Shown: positions 32,701 to 40,859 of the stretch, one piece after another
How the letters are laid out: each line of letters opens with the position of its first letter
Numbering within the stretch: the stretch's first letter is position 1
Assembly (NCBI GenBank): GCA_004347685.1
Contig: SLTJ01000046.1
Location: forward strand, 49,259 to 113,258
Direction of reading: 5' to 3'
Origin: Clostridia bacterium
GTDB lineage: Bacteria > Bacillota > DSM-521 > Neomoorellales > SLTJ01
DNA length: 64,000 bases
The notes under the pieces: generated by a model
Database searches by the model: none
The model's input: the letters and a program-made list of their open reading frames with translations, nothing else
What the model was told of the DNA's origin: nothing
Made by a program: the position numbers and the translations under genes

Positions 32701-34225
32701 TACCATTGTCGAACAGCACCTGAACCGGGTGGTGGTGGCCTCCTGCACCATCCGTACTCACCAGCCTCTGTTCCGGGAAGGGTTGCGGGAGGCCGGTTTG
32801 AACCAGTTCCTGTTTGAAATGGCCAATATCCGCGACCAGTGTTCCTGGGTGCACCGTAACGAGCCCGACAAAGCCACCGAAAAGGCCAAGGATCTGGTGC
32901 GGATGGCCGTGGCCAAGGTGAGGACCCACGAACCCCTGCACCTGCATCCGGTCGAAGTTGTCCCCAGTTGCCTGGTAGTCGGCGGTGGGGTAGCTGGGAT
33001 GACCGCGGCCCTGACGCTGGCCAACCAGGGCTACGAAGCTTACCTGGTGGAGAAGGAAAAGGAACTGGGGGGGTATGTGCGCCACTTGCATGCCACCCTG
33101 GAGGGGGACGACCTGCAGGCCGCCTTGCGCGACATGATCGCCCGGGTGAAAAGCAACCCGCGCATCAAGGTCTATACAGGGGCCAAAATAGAGGACTATG
33201 GCGGCCACCAGGGGCATTTTACAACCACCATTTCCCTGGGACATCCTCAGGAGCACGTCCGCAAGACGGAGAAGCTGGAGCACGGGGCCGCAATTGTGGC
33301 CACGGGCGCGGTAGAAATGCCGACCAGCGAATACCTTTACGGCCAGGATACCCGGGTGGTCACCAATACCCAGATGGAAACGGAGCTCTTCAGCCGCCAA
33401 TGGGACTACCGGGGTGTCAAGCAGGTAGTTTTCATCCAGTGCGTAGGCTCCCGGGACAGCGATCACCCCTATTGCAGCCGCACCTGCTGTGCCCAATCGG
33501 TGAAGAACGCCCTGAAAATCAAGGAGTACAACCCGGAGATAGAGGTGTATATCCTGTACCGCGACATGCGGACCTACGGCTTTATGGAAAAGTACTACCG
33601 CCAGGCGCGGGAACAGGGAGTAATCTTTATCCGCTACGATGAAGAACGCGGGCTCCAGGTCCGCCAGCGGGAAGTCGGCCTGTTGGAAGTAGAAGTCTTT
33701 GACGCCGAGATCGGGGAAACCATTGTACTCTGGCCGCAACGGCTGGTTCTGGCCACCGGGGCCGTGGCTCCGGAAGGAATCGAGAGCCTGGCCACCGCCT
33801 TTAAGTTGCCCCTGAACGAGGACCGGTTCTTTGTGGAGACCCACGCCAAACTGGGACCCATTGATTTCCCCACAGCCGGCATTTTCCTGGCTGGCGCGGC
33901 TCACTCGCCCAAGTTGGTCTCCGAGGCCATTTACCAGGCTCAGGGGGCCGTATCCCGGGCCGCCACCGTCCTGGCACAGAAGTACCTGATGGTCGGCGGC
34001 GTGGTGGCCGTGGTGGACCAGAGCAAATGTGCGGCCTGCCTTACCTGCGTCCGGGTATGTCCTTACAGTGTCCCGCGCATCGGGCCGGACAACCTGGCCG
34101 AGATAAACGCTGTTCAGTGCCAAGGCTGCGGAACGTGCGCCGCGGAATGCCCGGCCAAGGCCATTCAGTTGCAGCATTACAAGGACGAGCAACTCCTGGC
34201 CAAGGTAGCCGGCCTGTTTGCTTAG
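29795..34225 (+). CDS. hdrA: HdrA-GltD/NfnB-HdrA fusion, flavin electron-transfer hub
   Basis: 1476 residues from GTG 29795 (ATG 29774 would add seven). Order: HdrA-type FAD start VVGSGIAGMQASLDLA (about 15-35), ferredoxin CTACGDCEQACPV (about 111-125), then an inserted GltD/NfnB-like module (about 150-610) with CGRICHHPCEGECNRG, FAD motif IVGGGPGGLAAALDLA (about 250), NAD(P) motif VIGGGNVAMDVARTA (about 382) and CGDVANGPASVVEA. The HdrA sequence then resumes (CLNCGICSECLQCEKAC) and a second HdrA-like half follows: FICHCGINIASVVNVPEV (about 918), VVGGGVAGMTAALTLAN (about 1062) and two C-terminal ferredoxin motifs. Several flavins and at least four clusters in one chain fit electron bifurcation among NAD(P)H, ferredoxin and methylene-THF. 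Confidence 0.9.
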   Translation: MSGNKAEKVGSVLVVGSGIAGMQASLDLASSGYLVNMVTDSPSVGGKMTQLDKTFPTNECAMCLLGPRMTDTLNHPNIDLLTCSTVEKVEGEAGNFRVTVKKRPRYINIDECTACGDCEQACPVEVPNEFNLGKNTRKAVYKLFPQAVPNKYAIEKRGTPPCRSTCPAGTNAQGYVALTSRGKFTEALEVVRRRMPFAAVCGRICHHPCEGECNRGQYDEPVAIQYLKRAASDFGEDTPSQVTEPKYGDRVAIVGGGPGGLAAALDLAREGFPVTVFEAGPRPGGMLVSGIPRYRLPEEAVKRDIGHVLSAGVEVKTNTRVGKDITFDQLRSEYKAVLISVGLQQSRMLAIEGGDLTGVLPAIPFLREAATGGRPAVGQRVLVIGGGNVAMDVARTALRLGAREVHVACLESRAEMPAHEWEIEEAVEEGIILHPSRGPKRFIGQNGRVTGLEVLTCRRVFDDEGRFNPQLVEGTEQTLPADTVIVAIGQSPDLSFLPADGSVQTRGPVIVVDRLTKETSLPGVFACGDVANGPASVVEAVGSAHEAAESIKRYLLGQDLRAGRTLEKEPKLGPPEKAAVAVQKRQRQAMAPVGERIKDFREVYLGFTREQAMEEAGRCLNCGICSECLQCEKACQKKAVEHWQQEEHVELEVGAVILTPGYELFDARLTGEYGYGIYPNVVTSMEFERFLSSTGPTAGAVPRPSDGKHPHRVAFIQCVGSRDCARKGAEYCSSICCMYSTKEAVIAREHDSNIEPTIFYLDIRSYGKNFDRYVESAKAGGVRYVQSMISRLREDPFSHNLFIQYVRDGEIVEEEFDLVVLAVGVQPPKAARELAETFGFALNEYNFAATSTLNPVQTSREGVFVAGVFQGPRDIPETVMNASAAAAAAGALLADVRGQRVRPKEYPPEKDVSGEEPRVGVFICHCGINIASVVNVPEVVEYARKLPGVAYAENNLYTCSQDTLKKIRDTIVEQHLNRVVVASCTIRTHQPLFREGLREAGLNQFLFEMANIRDQCSWVHRNEPDKATEKAKDLVRMAVAKVRTHEPLHLHPVEVVPSCLVVGGGVAGMTAALTLANQGYEAYLVEKEKELGGYVRHLHATLEGDDLQAALRDMIARVKSNPRIKVYTGAKIEDYGGHQGHFTTTISLGHPQEHVRKTEKLEHGAAIVATGAVEMPTSEYLYGQDTRVVTNTQMETELFSRQWDYRGVKQVVFIQCVGSRDSDHPYCSRTCCAQSVKNALKIKEYNPEIEVYILYRDMRTYGFMEKYYRQAREQGVIFIRYDEERGLQVRQREVGLLEVEVFDAEIGETIVLWPQRLVLATGAVAPEGIESLATAFKLPLNEDRFFVETHAKLGPIDFPTAGIFLAGAAHSPKLVSEAIYQAQGAVSRAATVLAQKYLMVGGVVAVVDQSKCAACLTCVRVCPYSVPRIGPDNLAEINAVQCQGCGTCAAECPAKAIQLQHYKDEQLLAKVAGLFA

Positions 34226-34235
34226 GAGGCGAGGA

Positions 34236-34685
34236 ATGGTGGCGGACTTTGAACCCAAGATAGTGGCCTTTTGCTGTTACTACTGCGCCTATTCGGCGGC
34301 CGACCTGGCGGGGTCACTGCGGCTGCAATATCCCAGCAACATCCGCCTGGTGGAGATGCCGTGCTCGGGTAAGATTGACGTGCGGGTGATCCTCGAGGCC
34401 TTTGAAGGCGGTGCCGATGGCGTGTACGTGGCCGGGTGCCTGGAAGGAGATTGCCACTTCCTTAAGGGCAATATCCGGGCCAGGAAACGTATCGGGTACG
34501 TGAAGAAGCTTCTCGACGAGATCGGCATCGGCGGCGAGCGGGTAGAAATGTTTAACCTGTCAGCGGCCATGGGCCCGCGCTTTGCCGAGATCGCGGCGGA
34601 GATGACGGAGCGGATCCGCCGTCTCGGTCCCAGCCCCCTCAATAAGGCATACAAGAAGGAGCCAGCTTCCTCTACTGCAGGCTAA
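34236..34685 (+). CDS. mvhD: MvhD-like [2Fe-2S] electron-transfer subunit
   Basis: 149 residues from ATG 34236 (AGGAGG nine bases upstream). Cysteines occur as FCCYYCAYSAADLAG, MPCSGKID and CLEGDCHF, the pattern of MvhD/FrhD delta subunits that link hydrogenase or formate dehydrogenase to HdrA. No hydrogenase gene is adjacent, so here it probably bridges HdrA to MetV/MetF. Confidence 0.9.
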   Translation: MVADFEPKIVAFCCYYCAYSAADLAGSLRLQYPSNIRLVEMPCSGKIDVRVILEAFEGGADGVYVAGCLEGDCHFLKGNIRARKRIGYVKKLLDEIGIGGERVEMFNLSAAMGPRFAEIAAEMTERIRRLGPSPLNKAYKKEPASSTAG

Positions 34686-34780
34686 GGGGTACGGGTACCA
34701 CCCTATTGCCCCTTTAGCCAGGTGTGCTAAAGAAAGCAATGAAGCGTCGCTACAGGGTGGGAGGTTGGGATGGGCAACCG

Positions 34781-34820
34781 GATCCAACCTCTAGCCTCAA
34801 ACTTCCAACCTCCAACTTTT
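34781..34820 (+). repeat. CCAACCTC-type repeat before metV
   Basis: Degenerate AACCTC/AACTTC tandem like that before acsE, both starting gatccaac. GGAGGTTGG at 34759-34767 can pair with CCAACCTCC at 34805-34813, just upstream of the metV ribosome site. Confidence 0.45.
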
Positions 34821-34836
34821 GGGGTAGGTGACAAAC

Positions 34837-35508
34837 ATGATCATCGCCGAAGGCAAGCCTATTGCCGAGGTGGCCGAACTCATCAAGGACGCCAAGAAAG
34901 TGCTTATGGTCGGGTGCGGCGGTTGCGTGACCGTCTGCCTGGCTGGCGGCGAGAAGGAGACCGGCATCCTGGCCTCAGCCCTGCGCATGTTGCGCCAGCA
35001 GCAGGATAACCCTCTGGAGACAGTGGAGGTTACCCTGACCCGCCAGTGTGACCCGGAGTATGTAGAGATGCTGGACAAATACGTTACCGACGACATTGAC
35101 TGTATTGTTTCCCTGGCCTGCGGGGTGGGGGTGCAATTCCTGGCGGAAAGGTACCCCAAATGGGTAGTGCCGGCTCTCAACACCAAGTTTGCCGGTGGTA
35201 CGGTAAAACACGGCCAATGGGAGGAACGCTGCGGTCTGTGCGGGGAGTGCATTCTTTACCGCACCGGCGGCATCTGCCCGATAATCAGGTGTTCCAAGAG
35301 CATCCTCAACGGTCCCTGCGGGGGCTCGCAGAATGGCAAGTGTGAAGTGAGTCCCGAGACGGATTGCGCCTGGCAACTGATCTATGACCGGATGCAGGCC
35401 CTGGGCAAGCTGGATATGCTGCTGGAAATCCAGCCGGTGAAGGACTGGTCCAAGGCCCGGGATGGTGGTCCCAGGCGGGTAGTACGGGAGGATGTGATGA
35501 TTTCATGA
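34837..35508 (+). CDS. metV: Methylene-THF reductase zinc/iron-sulfur subunit
   Basis: 223 residues from ATG 34837 (GTAGGTG upstream; GTG 34828 also possible). Cys motifs CGGCVTVC near residue 30 and CGLCGECIL plus GGICPIIRC near 135-150 form the MetV cluster-binding set. MetV is the required partner of MetF in acetogens and binds [4Fe-4S] clusters that feed electrons to the flavin. Its stop overlaps the metF start by 4 bp. Confidence 0.92.
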   Translation: MIIAEGKPIAEVAELIKDAKKVLMVGCGGCVTVCLAGGEKETGILASALRMLRQQQDNPLETVEVTLTRQCDPEYVEMLDKYVTDDIDCIVSLACGVGVQFLAERYPKWVVPALNTKFAGGTVKHGQWEERCGLCGECILYRTGGICPIIRCSKSILNGPCGGSQNGKCEVSPETDCAWQLIYDRMQALGKLDMLLEIQPVKDWSKARDGGPRRVVREDVMIS

Positions 35509-36431
35509 GCGAGCCCAAGACCGAAAGCAAACTAGAAAGGCTGCTTAACGAGGGGAGATTCGTCGTCACCGGGGAAATCGGCCCCCCGAAGCACGCCGGC
35601 GGCGACGGCATCAAGCACCATGTGGAACTGCTTAAGAACCATGTGGACGCCATGAACCTTACCGATAACCAGACGGCCATCGTTCGCCTGTCCAGCATTG
35701 CCGCGGCCGCCCACGTCCTGGCCGCCGGCGGGGAGCCGGTCATTCAGATGACGGTCCGGGACCGCAACCGGATCGCCCTCCAGAGCGACCTGCTGGGAGC
35801 TTACAGTTTGGGGGTCCGCAACGTCCTGTGCCTTTCGGGCGATCACCAGTCCTTTGGCAATCACCCGACGGCCAAAAACGTCTACGACATCGATTCCATC
35901 CAACTGGTGCAAACGGTCAAGGGACTGCGGGACGAGAAGAAGTTCCTCTGCGGCGAGGAAATAAAGGAACACGAGCCCCGCTTCTTCATCGGGGCGGTAG
36001 CCAACCCCTTTGGCGACCCCTTTGCCTACCGGGTGCTGCGGTTGGAGAAGAAGGTGAACGCCGGGGCCGACTTCATCCAGACCCAGGCCATTTTCGACAT
36101 GGACAGGTTTGAGAAGTTCATGGCCATGGTCCGGGAAAGAGGCCTGCACAAGCGGGTGAAGATCCTGGCCGGAGTGATGCCCCTGAAGTCAGTGGGGGCG
36201 GCCCGCTATATGCAGAAGTCGGTATCCGGCATGATCGTCCCAGACCCGATCATTGACCGGATGAAAGGGGCCGGTGACCCAAAGGCCGAAGGCGTGGAAA
36301 TCTGCGTGGAACAGATCAAGCACCTCCAGACCATCGAAGGGGTAGCCGGGGTCCACATCATGGCCGTTATGTGGGAAGATATCATTCCTACCATTGTCGA
36401 AAAGGCGGGGCTCTACCCGCGGCCAAAATAG
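35505..36431 (+). CDS. metF: 5,10-methylenetetrahydrofolate reductase
   Basis: Reduces methylene-THF to methyl-THF, the last step of the methyl branch. 308 residues, TIM barrel with FVVTGEIGPPKHAGG, MNLTDNQTAIVRLSS, FIGAVANPFGDPF and GADFIQTQAIFDMDRF. Translationally coupled to metV and last of the twelve-gene cluster beginning with cooC. Electron donor is expected to reach it through MetV and the Hdr complex. Confidence 0.95.
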   Translation: MSEPKTESKLERLLNEGRFVVTGEIGPPKHAGGDGIKHHVELLKNHVDAMNLTDNQTAIVRLSSIAAAAHVLAAGGEPVIQMTVRDRNRIALQSDLLGAYSLGVRNVLCLSGDHQSFGNHPTAKNVYDIDSIQLVQTVKGLRDEKKFLCGEEIKEHEPRFFIGAVANPFGDPFAYRVLRLEKKVNAGADFIQTQAIFDMDRFEKFMAMVRERGLHKRVKILAGVMPLKSVGAARYMQKSVSGMIVPDPIIDRMKGAGDPKAEGVEICVEQIKHLQTIEGVAGVHIMAVMWEDIIPTIVEKAGLYPRPK

Positions 36432-36753
36432 AGGTAAACTTGGTAACAGAGCCGGAGCATTGCAGCCAGAGAACTGGATAGTGCATCCAGTCACGGCACG
36501 TCGTGGCTGCGGTTGGGGACGCCGGTAGCCGGTGAGGAAGATGGGCGTGCGGAGGTGGATGGCCTCCGACCTCCATTTCCAGGTAGCCCCGAGAGCAGGG
36601 CCGGGCTCTGCTTTCGGGGCTATGGGTGTTCGGGGTCTGATAAGTTAGGCTGCGAGGAACTGGCCTTCTCTAGGAGGGCTGCTTATCTTTGTTTCATACC
36701 CTGGTCTCAGCATCCCGGGGAGAGATATAAGCCAAAGAGAGGAGGAAGGGCGA
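36432..36753 (+). promoter_or_regulatory. Structured 322-nt leader before nuoE-like gene
   Basis: No gene fits. The stretch holds several strong hairpins: GGAGGT...ACCTCC (about 36550-36573), a long AGCCCCGA...CGGGGCT stem (about 36585-36621) and TAAG...CTTA arms around 36642-36690, ending in a good GGAGGAAGG site. The density of structure suggests a cis-regulatory RNA such as a cofactor riboswitch, but I cannot match it to a named class. Confidence 0.45.
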
Positions 36754-37269
36754 ATGCCTGACGTGGAAAATCACGACGAACTGCGCCAAGTTACAGAGAT
36801 ACTTCAAAGGCACAGCCTGGAGCCCGGTAATCTCATTCCTATCCTGCAGGAAGTGCAGGAAGAATTGCAGTACCTGCCCCGGGAAGGTATGCGTCTGGTA
36901 GGCAGGTCTCTCGGCATTCCCGAGGTGGACGTCTACAGTGTGGCCACCTTTTACAACCAGTTTCGCCTGAATCCCCCGGGCCGGAACCAGATCAAGGTAT
37001 GCCTGGGTACGGCCTGCCACATGATGGGGGGGTATATTATCCTGGACTGTTTTGAGCGCCGGCTGAACGTCCATGAAGGGGAAACCACCCCGGACCGGGA
37101 ATTCAGCCTGGAGCGGGTAGCCTGCGTGGGCTGCTGTACTTTGGCCCCCGTAACCGTGGTAAATGAGAAAACCGAGGGCAAAGTAACCCCGACGCGGGTA
37201 GATGGGATCCTGGCGGGTCTGGGATTTAAGAAGGACCAGGCTGCAGGCAAGGTGGAAGCCGAGGTATGA
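36754..37269 (+). CDS. NuoE-like [2Fe-2S] NADH dehydrogenase subunit
   Basis: 171 residues. The four [2Fe-2S] cysteines appear as CLGTACHMMGG and CVGCCTLAPV, with the helical start (LVPILQEVQEELQYLP type) of the 24-kDa family. Works with the next subunit to pass electrons from NADH. Overlaps it by 4 bp. Equivalent subunits serve complex I, bifurcating hydrogenases and NAD-linked formate dehydrogenases. Confidence 0.93.
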   Translation: MPDVENHDELRQVTEILQRHSLEPGNLIPILQEVQEELQYLPREGMRLVGRSLGIPEVDVYSVATFYNQFRLNPPGRNQIKVCLGTACHMMGGYIILDCFERRLNVHEGETTPDREFSLERVACVGCCTLAPVTVVNEKTEGKVTPTRVDGILAGLGFKKDQAAGKVEAEV

Positions 37270-39176
37270 AGACAGCCGCAACCCTCGAGGTGGCCCCAGA
37301 TCAGATCTACCGCGATCTCCAGCACGCGGCCCGGCAAAGGCTCACGGGCGAGAAAGAAGAACCCCTGGTAATGGTGGGTACAGCCACCTGCGGTCGGGCC
37401 GCCGGGGCACTGGATACCTTGGCCGCGTTTAAGGAAGAAATCGTCCGGCGCCACCTCTCCGTCCGGGTAAGGGAGGTGGGCTGCCTGGGCGATTGCTATC
37501 TTGAGCCCATGGTCATCATCCAGAAACCAGGTTATCCCCCCTTTATCTACGGCGAGGTAGACGAAGGCAAGGCCAGGCGCCTAGTGGCCGACTTCCTGGT
37601 CAACGACGACCCGTGTCTGGAATTCGCCATGGCGGCCCTGGAGCCCAATGACATTTTTCCCACCCTGGCCGATTATCCGCGGGGATTTTACGAGCAGAGA
37701 GTCATCACCGAGCTGTGCGGTATCATTGATCCCACGGAAATTGACCAGTATCTGGACCATGAGGGTTACGCAGCCCTGGCTCGGGCACTGAGCATGGACC
37801 CCGGCGAAGTGGTGGCCCAGGTCAAGGAATCCAAACTCCGCGGCCGGGGTGGCGCCGGCTTCCCTACGGGCCTCAAGTGGGAAACCTGCCGTAAGGCCCC
37901 GGGTACGCCCAAGTACGTGATCTGCAACGCTGACGAAGGTGACCCGGGCGCTTTCATGGACCGGGCCCTCTTGGAATCAAACCCGCACCAGGTACTCGAA
38001 GGCCTGCTGATAGCCGCCTACGCCGTGGGTGCCAGCCAGGGATATATCTACGTGCGCGCAGAGTACCCTCTGGCCGTGGAGCGGCTTAAGACCGCCCTCG
38101 ACCAGGCGCGGCAAAGGGGGCTGCTGGGCGAAAACATCCTGGGGAGCGGCTTCAGCCTTGACCTGGCGGTTTTCCAGGGCTCCGGAGCCTTCGTCTGCGG
38201 CGAGGAAACGGCCCTCATCGCCTCCCTGGAGGGCCGGCCCGGGATTCCCAGCCACCGGCCCCCCTTCCCGGCTGTCTCTGGCCTTTACGGCCAGCCCACC
38301 GTGATCAACAACGTCAAGACCCTGTCCTACGTGCCCCATATCCTGCGCCAGGGGCCGGACTGGTTCCGCGGTATCGGCACCACCGACAGTCCCGGTACGG
38401 CCGTCTTCGCCCTGGCCGGCAAGGTGGCCAACACCGGCATGGTGGAGGTTCCCATGGGTACCACCCTGCGGCGCCTGGTTTTTGACGTCGGCGGCGGTAT
38501 CAAGGACGGCAAGGAATTCAAGGCCGTACTGATCGGCGGGCCTTCAGGAGGCTGTCTGCCGGAAACAGCGCTGGACCTGGCCATTGACTTTGATTCCCTG
38601 CAGCAGGCCGGGGCCATGATGGGTTCCGGGGGCCTGGTAGTCCTGGATGCGGACGACTGCATGGTGGAGATAGCCAGATTTTTCCTGGAGTTTACCCAAA
38701 AAGAATCCTGCGGTAAGTGCACTTTCTGCCGCCTCGGTACCAAGCAAATGCTGGAAATCCTTACGGACATTACCAAGGGCCGGGGGAAACCCGAGGATCT
38801 CACCCTTCTCTGGGAACTGGCCGGGGATGTCAAGGCGGGTTCCCTGTGTGGGCTGGGGAAAACCGCTCCCAACCCGGTGCTCAGCACCCTCCGCCATTTT
38901 CGCCACGAATATGAAGTTCATATTGACGAAGGACGTTGCCCGGCGCGCATGTGCCAGGATTTAATCACGTACTATATTGTCCCGCAAAAGTGTACCAAGC
39001 TGTGCAATGTCTGCGTGGGGAGCTGTCCCGCCGAAGCGGTCTATACCAGGCCCGACGGCATTAAGGCTATTAACCAAGAACTCTGCATAAAATGCAACAA
39101 CTGCCTGGTGACCTGTCCGCCCGAGCACCAGGCGGTGGTGAAAATATCCCCGCCTTCACCGGCAGAGGGGGCCTGA
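37266..39176 (+). CDS. NuoF-like NADH-binding flavoprotein
   Basis: 636 residues in bifurcating-type order. A thioredoxin-like [2Fe-2S] domain comes first (VGTATCGRAAGALD, GCLGDCYLEP), then the NADH/FMN core with LRGRGGAGFPTGLKW and ICNADEGDPGAFMDR, a [4Fe-4S] set ESCGKCTFCRLG plus CGLGKTAPNP, and a C-terminal two-cluster ferredoxin (CTKLCNVCVGSCPAEA, CIKCNNCLVTCPP). This matches HydB/HylB-type subunits. The catalytic partner is not encoded next to it. Confidence 0.94.
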   Translation: MKTAATLEVAPDQIYRDLQHAARQRLTGEKEEPLVMVGTATCGRAAGALDTLAAFKEEIVRRHLSVRVREVGCLGDCYLEPMVIIQKPGYPPFIYGEVDEGKARRLVADFLVNDDPCLEFAMAALEPNDIFPTLADYPRGFYEQRVITELCGIIDPTEIDQYLDHEGYAALARALSMDPGEVVAQVKESKLRGRGGAGFPTGLKWETCRKAPGTPKYVICNADEGDPGAFMDRALLESNPHQVLEGLLIAAYAVGASQGYIYVRAEYPLAVERLKTALDQARQRGLLGENILGSGFSLDLAVFQGSGAFVCGEETALIASLEGRPGIPSHRPPFPAVSGLYGQPTVINNVKTLSYVPHILRQGPDWFRGIGTTDSPGTAVFALAGKVANTGMVEVPMGTTLRRLVFDVGGGIKDGKEFKAVLIGGPSGGCLPETALDLAIDFDSLQQAGAMMGSGGLVVLDADDCMVEIARFFLEFTQKESCGKCTFCRLGTKQMLEILTDITKGRGKPEDLTLLWELAGDVKAGSLCGLGKTAPNPVLSTLRHFRHEYEVHIDEGRCPARMCQDLITYYIVPQKCTKLCNVCVGSCPAEAVYTRPDGIKAINQELCIKCNNCLVTCPPEHQAVVKISPPSPAEGA

Positions 39177-39183
39177 CGGAGAA

Positions 39184-39840
39184 ATGGCTGCGAAGGTCAA
39201 AATCACCATTGACGGCCGGGAAATTGAGGCCAGTCCGGGAGACAGGTTGCTGTGGGCGGCGCTGGACAGCGGGATATACATCCCGCACCTGTGCGGTATC
39301 AGGGAAGAAAACCATCCCCCGGCCAGTTGCCGCCTGTGTTTTGTGGAAATCGCAGGCATGCCGAATCCAGTCACTTCCTGCACCCAACCGGTAACCGCGG
39401 GGATGGTGGTTTACACCCGCAGTTCCCAGGTGGACCGCCTGGTGCGGCGGGGGTTTCAGTTGCTGCTTTCCGCCTACCACTTACGCTGTGGGGAGTGTCC
39501 CAAGAACCACACCTGCGAGATAAGAAGAATCGCCAAGGAACGGGGCTTGAAGCTGCGGGTAAAGGACCTTAGACCCCTGGATCGGGATCTGCCCGTGGAC
39601 GCGAGCGCCGGTGACTTTGTCTACGATCCCAACCGGTGTGTGCTGTGCGGGCAGTGTGCCTGGGCCTGCCGCCACCGGGCCGGGGTGGGCATCCTCGGCT
39701 TTGTTCGCCGGGGGATGGAGCGGAGAATCGCCACCTTTGGGGAAGCCCCTATCCTTGCATCCGGCTGCACCCGCTGCGGCGAGTGCGTGAAAGCCTGCCC
39801 GGCCGGCGGGTTGACTTTTCAAAAGGAAGCGTCGGGCTAG
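39184..39840 (+). CDS. NuoG N-terminal-like iron-sulfur protein
   Basis: 218 residues, only the cluster-carrying front of NuoG/HydA/FdhA proteins. A [2Fe-2S] ferredoxin domain (YIPHLCGI, ASCRLCFVE, VTSCTQPV), the His-Cys3 motif HLRCGECPKNHTC and two [4Fe-4S] motifs (CVLCGQCAWACRH, CTRCGECVKACPA) are complete, then the protein stops with no molybdopterin or H-cluster domain. It likely shuttles electrons between the NuoEF pair and a separate enzyme. Confidence 0.92.
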   Translation: MAAKVKITIDGREIEASPGDRLLWAALDSGIYIPHLCGIREENHPPASCRLCFVEIAGMPNPVTSCTQPVTAGMVVYTRSSQVDRLVRRGFQLLLSAYHLRCGECPKNHTCEIRRIAKERGLKLRVKDLRPLDRDLPVDASAGDFVYDPNRCVLCGQCAWACRHRAGVGILGFVRRGMERRIATFGEAPILASGCTRCGECVKACPAGGLTFQKEASG

Positions 39841-39920
39841 GTGGATATTGTAGTGACATATACCGGCGCTCCGCCGCATAGGGATAGATATGAGCTATTG
39901 GTGGCGGGAGCGTGTTCAGC

Positions 39921-40742
39921 GTGGCACCAAGCCGTAAAGAAGAACGGCGTGTTCTGGAAGCCGTGGATAAATTTATCCAGGCGGCCATGGCCATCACCCT
40001 GCTGGAAGATACTGGTCGGGAGGCAGAGATAGCTAAGGCCAGGCAGACGTTGCAGGAGCTCAGGGAGTTGGTGCTTCCTTTCTTGGAGGGCCGGACCGAC
40101 CTGGTGACCGAAATGCTCCAGCAACTGGTCATGCAGCGGCTGCCTGCGGCCAAGGTGCTGGAGGGCTTTGGCGATTTCAAGGACATTGTCGAGGAGTTGC
40201 TGGCCGGCACGGCGGCGGAACACCCGGACGCGGCCCTAACCGGCGGGGAGGCCCCGGAGGCTGGCGGGGAATCGGGAGCCGGAGGTATGGCCGGAGAGCC
40301 TTCTGTACTCCAGAAGCCGGGTGAAGATCCCGGCACGCAGGCCGGCGATCTCGCCCCCGGGGGAGGCGGGGGCGAGGCCTGGGCGGCCGCCGGGGTGGCA
40401 AAGGGGGCGCACCGGGAATCCTCCCCCGCCGGCGTCGGGGATGGAGCCCGGCCCGGGCCGGCGTCTGAAGACCCGGTTATCCGCAGCTTACGGCAGGTCT
40501 TTCCTGACGAAAGGGTGGTCAAGAACTACGTACTCCGGGGCGTTACCCTGAGCTACTACCTCCCCGGCCAGGACCTGGCGGTCGAAATAGCCGGGGAAAA
40601 GGATCGCGACGCGGAGCGGAAAGCCTATCTGTGCCGCCAGCAGGGCATCCGCCTGGTGACGGTTTCCCGCCGCCAGGCAGCATACTGGCGGGAACTGGGG
40701 CGCTGCATCCAGCGGGCCCGGAACGAGGGCCAAAGTTCCTGA
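39921..40742 (+). CDS. Helical protein with C-terminal Vsr/DUF559-like fold
   Basis: 273 residues from GTG 39921 (GGGAG ten bases upstream). The first ~100 residues are helical (LEAVDKFIQAAMAITLLED), 100-185 a Gly/Ala/Pro-rich linker, and the last ~85 read like a PD-(D/E)xK nuclease of the very-short-patch/DUF559 type: LSYYLPGQDLAVEIAGE, then RKAYLCRQQGIRLVTV. The usual Asp before YLP is Ser here while the Glu of AVEIAG is kept, so activity is doubtful. It follows the NuoG-like gene on the same strand. Role unknown. Confidence 0.55.
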   Translation: MAPSRKEERRVLEAVDKFIQAAMAITLLEDTGREAEIAKARQTLQELRELVLPFLEGRTDLVTEMLQQLVMQRLPAAKVLEGFGDFKDIVEELLAGTAAEHPDAALTGGEAPEAGGESGAGGMAGEPSVLQKPGEDPGTQAGDLAPGGGGGEAWAAAGVAKGAHRESSPAGVGDGARPGPASEDPVIRSLRQVFPDERVVKNYVLRGVTLSYYLPGQDLAVEIAGEKDRDAERKAYLCRQQGIRLVTVSRRQAAYWRELGRCIQRARNEGQSS

Positions 40743-40824
40743 GGTATCCCCACTTTGCGGTGGCTGCCTGGCCCCAGGCGGCCAGGCCTAATAAAAACTG
40801 GGAATACTCCAGCCAAAGTTTCCG

Positions 40825-40853
40825 TTGACACCGGGGACCGTTCATGGTAAACT
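40825..40853 (+). promoter_or_regulatory. Sigma-A promoter of the T-box operon
   Basis: TTGACA (40825-40830), 17-bp spacer, TAAACT (40848-40853), directly before the T-box leader. Confidence 0.75.
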
Positions 40854-40859
40854 AACTTC

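Noticed and set aside
31460..34258. 932-codon minus-strand open frame
   Set aside because: It is the antisense shadow of hdrA, caused by high GC; no motif or ribosome site.
36432..36753. Molybdenum/tungsten cofactor or cobalamin riboswitch
   Set aside because: Neighbours make it tempting, but I could not match conserved core bases of either class.
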